A stretch of DNA of 63,944 nucleotides from Hydrogenophaga flava NBRC 102514 (GCF_001571145.1 NZ_BCTF01000028.1:1-63944), one strand, 5' to 3'; positions 45,586 through 55,345 are shown, counted from the first letter of the stretch. Notes: generated by a model from the sequence alone, not told the origin. Numbers and translations are program-made.

Positions 45586-46569
45586 ATGAGCATCCAGTGG
45601 TTCCCCGGTCACATGCACCTCACGCGGCAGGCGATCGCCGAGCGCGTCAAGGAGATCGACGTCGTTATCGAGATGCTCGACGCGCGCCTGCCCGGCAGCA
45701 GCGCCAACCCGCTGATGCAGCAGCTCACCAGCGGCCGGCCCACGCTGAAGGTGCTCAACAAGCAGGACATGGCCGACCCGGCGCGCACCGCGCTCTGGCT
45801 GGCGCACTACAACGCCCAGCCCGACACCTGCGCCATCGCGCTCGACGCCAGCGTCACCGCGCCGGCGCGGGCGCTGATCGACGCCTGCTTCGAGCTGGCG
45901 CCCAGGCGCGGCGGCATGGTCAAGCCCATGCGGGTGCTGATCTGCGGCATTCCCAACGTCGGCAAGTCCACGCTGATCAACACGCTCAAGGGCAAGCGCG
46001 CCGCCAAGACCGGCGACGAGGCCGGCGTGACGCGCACCGAGGCGCGCATCGCGCTGGCCGACGACTTCTATCTGTACGACACGCCGGGCATGCTCTGGCC
46101 GCGCATCTTCGTGCCCGAGAGCGGCTACAACCTGGCCGCCAGCGGCGCGGTGGGCAAGAACGCCTACGACGAAGAGGAGGTGGCCTACGAGCTGATCGCC
46201 AAGCTCAAGACCGACTACCCGCAGTTCATGGAGGCGCGCTACCAGCTGGGCATGACGCCCGAGGCCTGGGCGCAGACCCACGACGACGAACTGGTAGAGG
46301 CCATCGGCCGTAAACGCGGTGCGCTGGCCGGCGGCGGCCGGGTGAACATGCAGAAGGCGGCCGAGCTGGTGATCGCCGACTTCCGCGCCCTGCACATCGG
46401 CCGCATCACGCTGGAAACGCCCGAACAGTTCGCGCAGTGGCTCAAGGCCGGCCAACAGGCCGACGCCGAGCGCGCGGCGCGAAAGAAGAAACTGCGCGAG
46501 GAAGGGCACATCACCCCGGAGCGCAAGCCCAAACCCGACAAACGTGCTGCGGCGCGCAAGCCCCGTTGA
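45586..46569 (+). CDS. Ribosome biogenesis GTPase, RbgA/YlqF type
   Basis: A 327-residue circularly permuted GTPase: G4 (LNKQD) comes before G1 (GIPNVGKSTLIN), followed by the switch threonine (GVTRTEA) and G3 (DTPGMLWP). It begins with the family's IQWFPGHM. RbgA helps mature the large ribosomal subunit. The tail is basic (RAARKKKLREEG), as expected for rRNA binding. ATG 45586 is used because the family N-terminus begins there. Confidence 0.9.
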   Translation: MSIQWFPGHMHLTRQAIAERVKEIDVVIEMLDARLPGSSANPLMQQLTSGRPTLKVLNKQDMADPARTALWLAHYNAQPDTCAIALDASVTAPARALIDACFELAPRRGGMVKPMRVLICGIPNVGKSTLINTLKGKRAAKTGDEAGVTRTEARIALADDFYLYDTPGMLWPRIFVPESGYNLAASGAVGKNAYDEEEVAYELIAKLKTDYPQFMEARYQLGMTPEAWAQTHDDELVEAIGRKRGALAGGGRVNMQKAAELVIADFRALHIGRITLETPEQFAQWLKAGQQADAERAARKKKLREEGHITPERKPKPDKRAAARKPR

Positions 46570-46585
46570 CCCATCCGAGACGCCC

Positions 46586-46987
46586 ATGTCCACCATCACC
46601 CCGCCCGCCGACCCCGAAGCCGATCCGCGCGTCAAGGCCGTGTTCGACGACATCCGCGCCACGCGAAAGACGGATTTCATCAACAACATGTGGCGCTACC
46701 TGACCTTCGACCCGGTGCTGCTGGAGCAGACCTGGGCCGAGGTCAAGCGGGTGATGGCGACGCCGTCCACGCTGGACCCGCTGACCAAGGAGCTGGTCTA
46801 CATCACCGCGTCCATCATCAACGGTTGCAGCTACTGCGTGCACTCGCACACGGCGGCCGCCACGGCCAAGGGCATGACGCGCGAGCAGCACGCCGAGCTG
46901 CTGTCAATCGTCGCGCTGGCGGCCAAGACCAACCAGCTCGCCACGGGCCTGCAGGTGCCTGTGGACCCGGAGTTCCAGAAGGCTTGA
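46586..46987 (+). CDS. Carboxymuconolactone decarboxylase family / AhpD-like protein
   Basis: A 133-residue all-helical protein with the AhpD-type active site CSYCVHSH, a C-x2-C-x-x-H arrangement typical of peroxide-reducing members rather than true decarboxylases. It probably forms a hexamer and reduces peroxides with a thiol partner. It starts 16 bases after the RbgA-like gene and may share its transcript. Confidence 0.87.
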   Translation: MSTITPPADPEADPRVKAVFDDIRATRKTDFINNMWRYLTFDPVLLEQTWAEVKRVMATPSTLDPLTKELVYITASIINGCSYCVHSHTAAATAKGMTREQHAELLSIVALAAKTNQLATGLQVPVDPEFQKA

Positions 46988-47046
46988 GCCGGGTCAAGGA
47001 CGGCGCTGCGGCACGGGTGCAGCATGGGCTTTTTGGGAGCCACGCC

Positions 47047-47643
47047 ATGAGCACCGAACCACTCCGCATCCTGATCGTCAACGGCCATCCCGACAACGGG
47101 GCGCGCCATCTGCTGCACCAATTGATCGATGCCTATGCCGAGGGCGCGCAGGCGGCGGGCCATCAGATCCGGCGGGTGGATGTGGGGGCGCTGGACTTTC
47201 CAATGCTGCGCAGTGCGGCCGACTGGGAGAATGGTGCGCTGCCCGAAGGGCTGAAGACCGCCCAGGACGACATTGCCTGGTGCCAGCACCTGGTGCTGTG
47301 TTTTCCGCTCTGGCTGGGCGACATGCCGGCCGTGCTCAAGGGCTTCCTGGAGCAGGTGGCGCGGCCCGGTTTCGCGTTCCACCGCGACGATAAGAACCCG
47401 TTTGGCAAGAAGGCGCTGGGCGGGCGCTCGGCCCGCATCGTGGTGACCATGGGCATGCCGGCCCTGGTCTACCGCTGGTACTTCCGCGCCCACAGCGTCA
47501 AGTCGCTGGAGCGCAACATCCTCGGGTTTGTGGGCATCGCCCCGGTGCACGAAACCCTGGTCGGGCTGGTGGACCGGCTGGGCGAGCCGGGCGTGGCGCA
47601 GTGGTGCGCCAGGCTGCGCAAGCTGGGCGCGCAGGCGGCCTGA
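47047..47643 (+). CDS. NAD(P)H-dependent quinone/flavin oxidoreductase
   Basis: A 198-residue flavodoxin-like protein of the NQO1/MdaB/KefF family: ILIVNGHPDNGARHLLHQLI at the start, the FPLWLGDMPAVLKGF FMN-contact loop and TMGMPALVYRWYF near the end. It reduces quinones or other acceptors with NAD(P)H through bound flavin, by two electrons. It is 59 bases after the AhpD-like gene on the same strand and may be part of an oxidative-stress cluster. Confidence 0.86.
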   Translation: MSTEPLRILIVNGHPDNGARHLLHQLIDAYAEGAQAAGHQIRRVDVGALDFPMLRSAADWENGALPEGLKTAQDDIAWCQHLVLCFPLWLGDMPAVLKGFLEQVARPGFAFHRDDKNPFGKKALGGRSARIVVTMGMPALVYRWYFRAHSVKSLERNILGFVGIAPVHETLVGLVDRLGEPGVAQWCARLRKLGAQAA

Positions 47644-47661
47644 GCGGCTGCCACGCGGGGT

Positions 47662-47943
47662 TCAGCCCTCGACCTTCACGCCCTTCCAGAACGCCACGCG
47701 CCCACGGATGTTCTCCGCCTCGGGCTTGGGGTCTGGGTAGTACCAGGCGGCGTCGGTGTTGAGTTCGCCATTGACCAGCAGCGAGAGGTACTTGGCCTCG
47801 CCTTTCCACGCGCAGGTGGTCCGGTGGTTGCTGAAGGTGACATAGGCGCGGTTGAGCGCGCCCTCGGGGAAGTAGTGGTTGCCTTCGACGAGCACCGTGT
47901 CGTCGCTCTCGGCGATCACGGCGCCGTTCCAGGTGGCTTTCAT
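47662..47943 (-). CDS. DUF427 domain protein
   Basis: A 93-residue protein covering the whole DUF427 beta-sandwich: ATWNGAVIAES at the start, VEGNHYFPEGAL, TTCAWKGEAKYLSL and the final NIRGRVAFWKGVKVEG. The function is unknown. It ends 18 bases from the convergent oxidoreductase. A 48-residue gene lies 16 bases upstream on the same strand. Confidence 0.88.
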   Translation of the reverse strand: MKATWNGAVIAESDDTVLVEGNHYFPEGALNRAYVTFSNHRTTCAWKGEAKYLSLLVNGELNTDAAWYYPDPKPEAENIRGRVAFWKGVKVEG

Positions 47944-47959
47944 GCGGTCCGTCCCCGGG

Positions 47960-48106
47960 TCACTTGAATTTGTCTTTGTCCTTGCCGCGCGGGATCACCG
48001 AGGTGGTGGGCGGCACCGGGCGGTCGGACGACACCGGACCCTTGGGCGCCGAGGTGTCCTTCTTCGGTTTCTTGCTCATCTTTTCGTTGCGCTGTTCCTT
48101 GCCCAT
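47960..48106 (-). CDS. 48-residue highly basic protein
   Basis: An ATG at 48106 opens a 48-codon frame (MGKEQRNEKMSKKPKKDTSA at its start, GKDKDKFK at its end). More than a quarter of the residues are Lys or Arg, and the centre is Pro/Ser/Thr-rich, so it is probably disordered and may bind nucleic acid. Similar short proteins are familiar to me from betaproteobacteria. It lies between DUF427 and the transglutaminase gene in one direction. Its stop codon TGA is at 47960-47962. Confidence 0.7.
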   Translation of the reverse strand: MGKEQRNEKMSKKPKKDTSAPKGPVSSDRPVPPTTSVIPRGKDKDKFK

Positions 48107-48182
48107 GGTGTGCTCCGTTCAAAAGGCCGCGGGTTGCGGCGGATGCCGCGATGTTAGCGGCCCCGCGTCGCCCGATCAGCAC

Positions 48183-49148
48183 TCAAGTGTCGCTTTCCAG
48201 AGCGGCCAGCTCGTCAGGTGGGGCCACCGTTACCGCCACCGACAGCCGATGGTTGGCGCCGCCCTGGATCACGCCGCGCATGGGCGAGACGTCGGCGAAG
48301 TCGCGGCCGGTGGCCAGGGTGACGTAGTCCTCGCCGGGGCTACCCCAGCCGCAGCGGTTGTTGGTGGGGTCGAAATCGAACCAGGCACCGAGCGCCGGTT
48401 CGTCGCCAGCCTGCGCGCCGGTACCCGGCGGCAGGGGCACGTAGACCGAGACCCAGGCGTGCGAGGCGTCGGCGCCGATCAGGCGCGGCTGGCCCGGTGG
48501 AGGCTGGGTGAGCAGGTAGCCGCTGACATAGCGCGCAGGCAGGCCCAGGCTGCGCAGGCAGCCGGTCATGATGTGGGCGAAGTCCTGGCACACGCCCTTG
48601 CCCTGCGCCAACGCGACCAGGGCGGGCGTGTTGACCTCGGTGCTGGCGGTTTCGTAGCTCAGTTCGGTGTGGATGCGCTCCATGAGCGCACGCACCGCGT
48701 CCAGCATGGGCAGGCCACTTTCGAAGGCCGGCCGCGCGAAGGCGGTGAAGGCGTCGTCGCGCGGCACATGGGACGAGGCAAAGAGGAACTCGCTGGCGGG
48801 GTCGTAGGGCGCCCGGGCGCGGTAGCGGAAATGGTCGCGCACCGCCTCCCAGGTCTGCGCCTGCCAGGCCGGGTCGCCGGGCAGCGGCGCGGGCGCGCGG
48901 GTGTCCAGCCGGCTGTCGGCGGTGACGGTGAGGGTCTCGTGCGGCGCCTGCAGCGAGAAGAAGGTGCGCAGGTTGCCGAAGGCGTCGGTGGTCTGGCTGC
49001 GCGCGGCCGGCTCAGGCGTGATGGTGAGCGTGTGTGACCGCACGGTCTGGGTGGGCGTGTCCACCGGCGAGAGGTGGACCATGTGCTGGGCCATGTCCAC
49101 GCTGCCCTGGTAGCGGTAGGCGGTGGTGTGCAGGATGCGCAGGTCCAT
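48183..49148 (-). CDS. Transglutaminase-like cysteine protease-fold protein
   Basis: A 321-residue protein: an N-terminal beta domain (LRILHTTAYRYQGSVDM), then a transglutaminase core with Cys187 (GVCQDFAHI), His230 (DASHAWVSV) and Asp260 (FDFDPTNN). Proteins of this type lie beside ATP-grasp/alpha-E genes in many bacteria and may cleave or form amide bonds. It starts three bases after the upstream gene's stop, so the trio is one operon. No signal peptide. Confidence 0.9.
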   Translation of the reverse strand: MDLRILHTTAYRYQGSVDMAQHMVHLSPVDTPTQTVRSHTLTITPEPAARSQTTDAFGNLRTFFSLQAPHETLTVTADSRLDTRAPAPLPGDPAWQAQTWEAVRDHFRYRARAPYDPASEFLFASSHVPRDDAFTAFARPAFESGLPMLDAVRALMERIHTELSYETASTEVNTPALVALAQGKGVCQDFAHIMTGCLRSLGLPARYVSGYLLTQPPPGQPRLIGADASHAWVSVYVPLPPGTGAQAGDEPALGAWFDFDPTNNRCGWGSPGEDYVTLATGRDFADVSPMRGVIQGGANHRLSVAVTVAPPDELAALESDT

Positions 49149-49151
49149 GGC

Positions 49152-51746
49152 TCAGACGCCGACGCTCTGCGTCTTGCGGTCGGCGTGACTGAAGTGCAGC
49201 CGGGTGATCTCGTCGGACAGGTCGGCCGCCGCGGCCTCGCAGCCGTCCAGCAGCTCGGCGAGGGTGCTGTAGCGCATGGTCTGTTCCTCGCGCTGCCAGC
49301 TGCTCAGCTCGGTCAGCACCCACACGTCGGGGTCGGGCAGACCCTGGGCCAGCACCGCGTCCTGTGGCGTGGCGCTTTGCGAGAGCTTGGCCAGCCGCGA
49401 GCGCAGGGTCTGCACCACCCAGGCGATGGAGCGGGGGTTGTCCCGGTCCATCACCAGCAGGTCGATCAGCGCCACCATGTCGCGCCGCTGCTGGTACTGG
49501 GCGTGGAAGGTGATGGTGCTGTCGAATAGCGCGACCACCGCCTCGAAGCCCGTCGGGTCGTCCATGCAGCGGTGCTCCAGCCCGAGCGAGAGCGCGCGCG
49601 AGAGCGTGATCAGCCGCTCGATGTGGCGGCCCACGGACAGCAGGCGCCAGCCGTTGTCGCGCACCATGCGGTCGGTCTGCGCGCCGGTGATGGCGGCCAG
49701 GCGCTCGCTCAGCGCGGCGAGGGCGGCCAGCGCCTCGGCGGTGCCGTATTCGGCGTCGGCCGCCATGGCGGCGCAGTCCTGCGCGAAGCTGGCCTCGGCG
49801 TGTTCGATCAGGTTCCAGTGTTCGGGTGAGAGCCGGTCGCGCACCTGGGACGCGGCGCTCTTGAGCGCGCGCAGGTTGTGGCCCACGCTGCAGCTCTGGC
49901 CCGCCAGGGGCGAGCCCGGCGCGGGCGACAGACCGGCCATCAGCGAGCGTGCGAACACGCGCGCGGCCTGCTCGGCGCCGGGCACATCGTCCAGCACCAG
50001 GGCGTTCTCGCGTGCGGTGGCCGAGAGCCAGGCAAGCAGGGCGCGCGAGCTGGGCTCTTCGCCACCGAGGTGGTCGAGCACGATGCGGGCGAGCCGCACC
50101 GCGTTTTCGGCGCGCTCGGTGTAGCGGCCGAGCCAGAACAGGTTTTCGGCGGCGCGGCTGGTGACCGGGCGCTTCTGGTGCGCCAGGGCCAGGGTGCTGG
50201 GCTGCGACTGCAGCAGGCTGGTGGTGTCGACCTCACCTTCGGTCATCACCCAGCAGTCGGCGCTGGAGCCGCCGCGCTGCATCGAGGCCATCAGCTGGCC
50301 GCGCGGTGCCAGCCGCACCAGGCCGCCGGGCAGCACGCGCCAGCTCTGCGGGCCGTCGGCCAGCGCGAAGACGCGCAGCATGGCCGACCTCGGGATCAGG
50401 CGTTCGCCGGTCCAGGTGGGTGTCTGGCCCAGCGGCAGCCAGGACTGAACCGTGTAGTCGTCGGGGTGGCGCACCATGCGGCCAGACCATTCGTCCAGCT
50501 CGCGCGCGTTCAGGCTCTGGCCGATGGCCGTCTCCAGGCCCGAGCCGGGGTAGGTTGGCTTGATCACGCCGCCCTTGAGCAGGGGCAGCACCTCGCGCAG
50601 CGCGGCGTCTTCGCCGCACCACCAGGTGGCCAGCGAGGGCAGTTTCAATTCTTCGCCCAGCAGGTGGCGGCTGATGGCGGGCAGGAAACCGAGCAGCGCG
50701 CTCGATTCCAGCGGCGCCGAGCCCGGTGCGTTGGCCAGCAGCAGGTTGCCCGCGCGCAGCACCTGCAGCAGGCCGGGCACACCCAGGCTGGAGTCCGAGC
50801 GCAGCTCCAGCGGGTCCAGCCACTGGTCGTCCACGCGTTTGATCAGCGCGTGCACCGGCTCCAGGCCCTTGAGCGTCTTGAGGTAGAGGCGCTGGTCGCG
50901 CACGGTCAGGTCGTTGCCCTCGACCAGGGTCAGGCCCAGGTACCTCGCCAGGTAGGCGTGCTCGAAGTAGGTCTCGTTGTAAGGGCCGGGCGTGAGCAGG
51001 GCGATGCGCGCGTCCTCGCCCTCCGGTGCCAGCGCCTTGATGCCGTCCATCAGCGCGCGGTAGCTGGCGGCCAGGCGCTGCACCTTCATGCCGGCGAAGG
51101 CCTTCGGGAACTGCCGAGCGATGGCGATGCGGTTTTCCAGCAGGTAGCCCAGGCCCGAAGGCGCCTGTGTGCGCTGGCCGACCACCCACCAGCGGCCGTC
51201 GGGGCCGTGGGCGAGGTCGAATGCGGCGATGTGCAGCCAGGTGTTGCCCGGCGGTGTCACGCCCTTCATGGCGCGCAGGTAGCCGGGGTGGCCCTGGGCC
51301 AGCGCGGTGGGCAGCAGGGCGCGGCGCAGCAGCTCCTGGGGGCCGTAGAGGTCGGCCATCATGCCGTTGAGCAGCTGGGCCCGCTGCAGCACGCCGGCCT
51401 CGATCTGGGCCCAGTCCTGCGGCGCCACGATCATCGGGAACAGGTCGAGCGCCCAGGGGCGCTGCAGGCCGCCGGCGGCGTCGGCGTAGACGTTGTAGGT
51501 GACGCCGTTGTCGCGGATCTGGCGCTGCAGGTTGTCCGCGCGGCGGTTCAGGTCGGCCAGGCCGTCGGTGCCCACATGGTCAAAGAAGCGGTTCCACTGG
51601 GGTGCCAGGGCGTGCGGGTCGGCGCTGTCGCGCAGCTCGTCGCGGTGCCCGGCGTCGGCGGGCACCGACAGGGACAGCGCCCAGTCCCCGGGGGATTCGG
51701 GGCTGAGCTCGTCGAACAGGGAGTCTCTGGATTCTTCTGGGGTCAC
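49152..51746 (-). CDS. Circularly permuted type-2 ATP-grasp fused to alpha-E domain
   Basis: An 864-residue fusion. Residues about 55-490 are the circularly permuted ATP-grasp (DNGVTYNVYADAAG, LTPGPYNETYFEHAYLARYL, GGVIKPTYPGSG); residues about 525-855 are the alpha-E helical domain (SRAAENLFWLGRYTERAENA, IERLITLSRAL). In many genomes these are two genes. The ATP-grasp should join a carboxylate to an amine via an acyl phosphate; alpha-E is of unknown role. The start codon is GTG; no earlier or later ATG is suitable. Confidence 0.92.
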   Translation of the reverse strand: MTPEESRDSLFDELSPESPGDWALSLSVPADAGHRDELRDSADPHALAPQWNRFFDHVGTDGLADLNRRADNLQRQIRDNGVTYNVYADAAGGLQRPWALDLFPMIVAPQDWAQIEAGVLQRAQLLNGMMADLYGPQELLRRALLPTALAQGHPGYLRAMKGVTPPGNTWLHIAAFDLAHGPDGRWWVVGQRTQAPSGLGYLLENRIAIARQFPKAFAGMKVQRLAASYRALMDGIKALAPEGEDARIALLTPGPYNETYFEHAYLARYLGLTLVEGNDLTVRDQRLYLKTLKGLEPVHALIKRVDDQWLDPLELRSDSSLGVPGLLQVLRAGNLLLANAPGSAPLESSALLGFLPAISRHLLGEELKLPSLATWWCGEDAALREVLPLLKGGVIKPTYPGSGLETAIGQSLNARELDEWSGRMVRHPDDYTVQSWLPLGQTPTWTGERLIPRSAMLRVFALADGPQSWRVLPGGLVRLAPRGQLMASMQRGGSSADCWVMTEGEVDTTSLLQSQPSTLALAHQKRPVTSRAAENLFWLGRYTERAENAVRLARIVLDHLGGEEPSSRALLAWLSATARENALVLDDVPGAEQAARVFARSLMAGLSPAPGSPLAGQSCSVGHNLRALKSAASQVRDRLSPEHWNLIEHAEASFAQDCAAMAADAEYGTAEALAALAALSERLAAITGAQTDRMVRDNGWRLLSVGRHIERLITLSRALSLGLEHRCMDDPTGFEAVVALFDSTITFHAQYQQRRDMVALIDLLVMDRDNPRSIAWVVQTLRSRLAKLSQSATPQDAVLAQGLPDPDVWVLTELSSWQREEQTMRYSTLAELLDGCEAAAADLSDEITRLHFSHADRKTQSVGV

Positions 51747-51826
51747 GGGCTTGGAGTGTGCCCGTGGCTCATCCTTTGGGGGACCCCGGGGCGGTTCGGG
51801 CCGTTGTCACAGCCGCGTGGTCTCGG

Positions 51827-54800
51827 TCACTGTCGCAGATCCAGGGTGAACGGGAACTCGCGGCTGGGTGTCGCCGCGTTCACCACCAGCTTGCCCGCCG
51901 TGTGGCCCATCTGGAAGAAGCGCGAGAGGCGCCGGCTTTCGGCCTCGTAGGCGTTGATCGGGAAGGTGTCGTAGTTGCGGCCGCCCGGGTGGGCCACGTG
52001 GTACTGGCAGCCGCCGAGCGACTTGTGCATCCAGGTGTCTACGATGTCGAAGGTCAGCGGCGCGTGCACGCCGATGCTCGGGTGCAGTGCCGACGGCGGG
52101 TTCCAGGCCTTGTAGCGCACGCCGGCCACGTGTTCGCCCGCGGTGCCAGTGGGTTGCAGGGGCAGGGCGCGGCCATTGCAGGTGATCACGTAGCGGCTGT
52201 CGTTGTAGCCGCTGACGCGCACCTCGATGCGCTCCAGCGACGAGTCCACATAACGCACCGTGCCGCCGGGCGCGCCTTCCTCGCCCATCACATGCCAGGG
52301 CTCCAGTGCGTTGCGCAGTGTGAGCTCGATGCCGCGCGCGGTGACCTGGCCCACCAGCGGGAACCGGAACTCGAAGTGCGGCTCGAACCAGGCCATGTCG
52401 AAGCGGTAGCCCACCCCGGCCAGATCGGCCAGCACGTCCTCAAAGTCCATGCGGATGAAGGTCGGCAGCAGGAAGCGGTCGTGCAGCTCGGTGCCCCAGC
52501 GGGTGAGCTTGCCGCGCCATGGCTGCTGCCAGAAACGCGCGATCAGGGCGCGCAGCAGCAACTGCTGGGCGATGCTCATGTGGGCGTGCGGCGGCATCTC
52601 GAAGGCGCGCAGCTCCAGCAGGCCCAGGCGGCCGGTCGAGGTGTCGGGCGAGTAGAGCTTGTCGATGCAGAACTCGCTGCGGTGGGTGTTGCCGGTGACG
52701 TCGATCAGGATGTTGCGCAGCGTGCGGTCCACCAGCCAGGGCGGCATGTCCTGGCCGTGGCGCTGGCGGTTCTGCTCGATCTGGTTGAGCGCGATCTCCA
52801 GCTCGTACAGCTGGTCGTTGCGAGCCTCGTCCACGCGCGGGGCCTGGCTGGTGGGGCCGATGAACAGGCCGCTGAACAGGTAGGACAGCGAGGGGTGGTT
52901 GTGCCAGTAGGCGACCAGGCTGCCCAGCAGCTCGGGCTTGCGCAGGAAGGGCGAGTCGGCCGGCGTGGCGCCGCCGAGCACGAAGTGGTTGCCGCCGCCG
53001 GTGCCGGTGTGGCGCCCGTCGGTCATGAACTTCTCGGCGCACAGGCGCGTCTGGTGCGCCGCCTCGTAGAGGAACTCGGTGCGCTCGACCAGTTCGGCGA
53101 AGCTGCTGCTGGGGTGGATGTTGACCTCGATCACGCCGGGGTCGGGCGTGACCTGCAGCATCTTCAGGCGCGGGTCGCGTGGCGGCGGATAGCCTTCGAG
53201 CACGATCTTCATGCCCAGGCGCTCGGCCGTGTCCTCGACAGCCGACAGCAGGTCGAGGTAGTCCTCCAGCCGCTGCATCGGCGGCATGAAGACATAGAGG
53301 TGCTGGCCCTTGCCGCCGCTGGTCTTCTCGGCCTTGGGGCCGTTGGCGCGCTGCGGGTCGCGCGCCTCCACCACCAGCGCGGTGCGGGTCAGCCAGGCGG
53401 CCGATTCGCCACGCTGCGGCAAGCGGGACAAGAGCTGCTGCGCCGGCGAAGAGGCCGGGTGCGGCTGGCCGCGGCGCAGGCCGAGCGCCTCGGCGTCGCC
53501 GCCGGGGCCGTGTTCGTCGAACCAGTCGGTGCCCTGCAGCGAGACGGTGCCACCTTCCGCAAAGCCGCCGCCCACGGTGTGCGGGTGCACCTGGTGGCGC
53601 AGCGCCGAGCCGGTGGGTAGCGGGTCGCGCGCGCTGTGCGGGTCCTGCTCGATGTGGTACGGGTAGTCGCCCATCGACACCCAGGGCAGCGAGTCCAGCG
53701 GCAGCCGGTAGCCCATGGGCGAGTCGCCGGGGATCAGGTACATGCGCTCGTCGCGGAAGAACCAGGGGCCGGTGGACCAGACCGTGCCGCTGACGCGGTG
53801 GTAGCTGCTCTTGCCGTTATTCGAGAGCGGGCCGTGGCCCGAGGCCTGCAGCGGCAGCACGTAGCCCACGGTGGCGTCCAGACCCTGACCGAACACGCGG
53901 CGCAGGCGCTGGCGCTCCAGCTCGTCGTCGAGCTTCGAATCGAAGGGGTCGACGTTGACCGGCAGGCGCCGCTCGCGCCACAGGTAGTACCAGGTGTCCT
54001 CGTAGCCGGGGGTGATGTACTGCGTGGACAGGCCCAGCCGGCGCGCCAGCGCCTGCGTGAAGCGCTGCGCGTCGTCGGCGCTGTAGCGGGCCTCGTCGCG
54101 CTCGTCGGCCAGCAGCGTGGGGTTGCCCCAGCAGGGTTCGCCGTCGGCGCGCCAGAACACCGACAGTGCCCAGCGCGGCAGCTGTTCGCCCGGGTACCAC
54201 TTGCCCTGGCCCATGTGCACGAAGCCGCCGTCGCCGTAGCGCTCGCGCAGACGGCCCAGCAGTTCGGTGGCGTAGCCGCGCTTGGTGGGTCCCAGCGCGT
54301 CGGTGTTCCATTCGGCAGCGTCGCGGTCGCTCACGGCCACGTAGGTCGGCTCGCCGCCCTGTGTCAGGCGCACGTCGCCTTTGACCAGGTCGGCATCGAC
54401 CTGCTCGCCCAGCTTCAGAACCTCGGCCCACTGGTCTTCGGTGTAGGGCTTGGTCACGCGGGGGGACTCGTAGACCCGGGTCACGCCCATGTGGTGCTCG
54501 AACGTCACCTCGCATTTGTCCATCGCGCCTTCGACCGGGGCGGCGCTCGACGGTGTCGGTGTGCAGGCCAGCGGGATGTGTCCTTCACCGGCCAGCAGGC
54601 CCGAGGTCGGGTCCAGGCCGATCCAGCCGGCGCCGGGCAGGAACACCTCGCACCAGGCGTGCAGGTCGGTGAAGTCCTTCTCGGGGCCGCTGGGGCCATC
54701 GATGGCCTTCACGTCGGGCGTGAGCTGGATCAGGTAGCCCGAGACGAAGCGCGCCGCCAGGCCCAGGTGGCGCAGCAGCTGCACCAGCAGCCAGCCCGAG

Positions 54801-55345
54801 TCGCGGCAGGAGCCGCTCTTGAGCGTCAGCGTCTGTTCGGGCGTCTGCACGCCCGGCTCCATGCGGATGGTGTAGCCGATGTCCTTCCAGAGCTTCTGGT
54901 TGATGCCGACCAGGAAGTCGATGGTGCGCTGCTCGCTGCGGTCGACCTGCTCCAGGTAGCCCTTGACCAGCGGTGTCAGCGGCGCGGTGGCGAGGTAGGG
55001 CGCCAGCTCCTGCCTCTGGGCTTCGTCGTAGGTGAAGGGGAATTTCTCGGCGCGTGGTTCGAGGAAAAAGTCGAACGGGTTGTGGACTGCCATCTCCACC
55101 ACCAGGTCGATGGTGACCTTGAACTCGGTGGTGGGCTCGGGGAACACCAGGCGCGCCTGGTAGTTGGCGAACGGGTCCTGTTGCCAGTTGATGAAATGGC
55201 CCGCCGGTTCGATCTTCTGCGAGTACGACAGCACCTTGGTGCGGCTGTGCGGCGCCGGCCGCAGGCGGACCACCTGCGGGCCGAGTTTGACCAGGCGGTC
55301 GTACCGATAATGGGTGATGTGGCTCAGGGCGACATGGATGGCCAT
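51827..55345 (-). CDS. Transglutaminase-DUF2126 fusion protein
   Basis: A 1172-residue protein. Residues 1-290 are a transglutaminase-like domain with Cys180 (GSCRDSGW), His229 (DLHAWCEV) and Asp245 (GLDPTSG). The remaining 850 residues are DUF2126, which has been proposed to be a carboxylate-amine ligase-like region; blocks such as KIVLEGYPPPRDPRLK, NIHPSSSFAELVERTEFLYE and TGTGGGNHFVLGG are its conserved parts. It is the first gene of a three-gene operon with the ATP-grasp/alpha-E and transglutaminase genes. The product made or modified is unknown. It is divergent from comEC. Confidence 0.92.
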   Translation of the reverse strand: MAIHVALSHITHYRYDRLVKLGPQVVRLRPAPHSRTKVLSYSQKIEPAGHFINWQQDPFANYQARLVFPEPTTEFKVTIDLVVEMAVHNPFDFFLEPRAEKFPFTYDEAQRQELAPYLATAPLTPLVKGYLEQVDRSEQRTIDFLVGINQKLWKDIGYTIRMEPGVQTPEQTLTLKSGSCRDSGWLLVQLLRHLGLAARFVSGYLIQLTPDVKAIDGPSGPEKDFTDLHAWCEVFLPGAGWIGLDPTSGLLAGEGHIPLACTPTPSSAAPVEGAMDKCEVTFEHHMGVTRVYESPRVTKPYTEDQWAEVLKLGEQVDADLVKGDVRLTQGGEPTYVAVSDRDAAEWNTDALGPTKRGYATELLGRLRERYGDGGFVHMGQGKWYPGEQLPRWALSVFWRADGEPCWGNPTLLADERDEARYSADDAQRFTQALARRLGLSTQYITPGYEDTWYYLWRERRLPVNVDPFDSKLDDELERQRLRRVFGQGLDATVGYVLPLQASGHGPLSNNGKSSYHRVSGTVWSTGPWFFRDERMYLIPGDSPMGYRLPLDSLPWVSMGDYPYHIEQDPHSARDPLPTGSALRHQVHPHTVGGGFAEGGTVSLQGTDWFDEHGPGGDAEALGLRRGQPHPASSPAQQLLSRLPQRGESAAWLTRTALVVEARDPQRANGPKAEKTSGGKGQHLYVFMPPMQRLEDYLDLLSAVEDTAERLGMKIVLEGYPPPRDPRLKMLQVTPDPGVIEVNIHPSSSFAELVERTEFLYEAAHQTRLCAEKFMTDGRHTGTGGGNHFVLGGATPADSPFLRKPELLGSLVAYWHNHPSLSYLFSGLFIGPTSQAPRVDEARNDQLYELEIALNQIEQNRQRHGQDMPPWLVDRTLRNILIDVTGNTHRSEFCIDKLYSPDTSTGRLGLLELRAFEMPPHAHMSIAQQLLLRALIARFWQQPWRGKLTRWGTELHDRFLLPTFIRMDFEDVLADLAGVGYRFDMAWFEPHFEFRFPLVGQVTARGIELTLRNALEPWHVMGEEGAPGGTVRYVDSSLERIEVRVSGYNDSRYVITCNGRALPLQPTGTAGEHVAGVRYKAWNPPSALHPSIGVHAPLTFDIVDTWMHKSLGGCQYHVAHPGGRNYDTFPINAYEAESRRLSRFFQMGHTAGKLVVNAATPSREFPFTLDLRQ

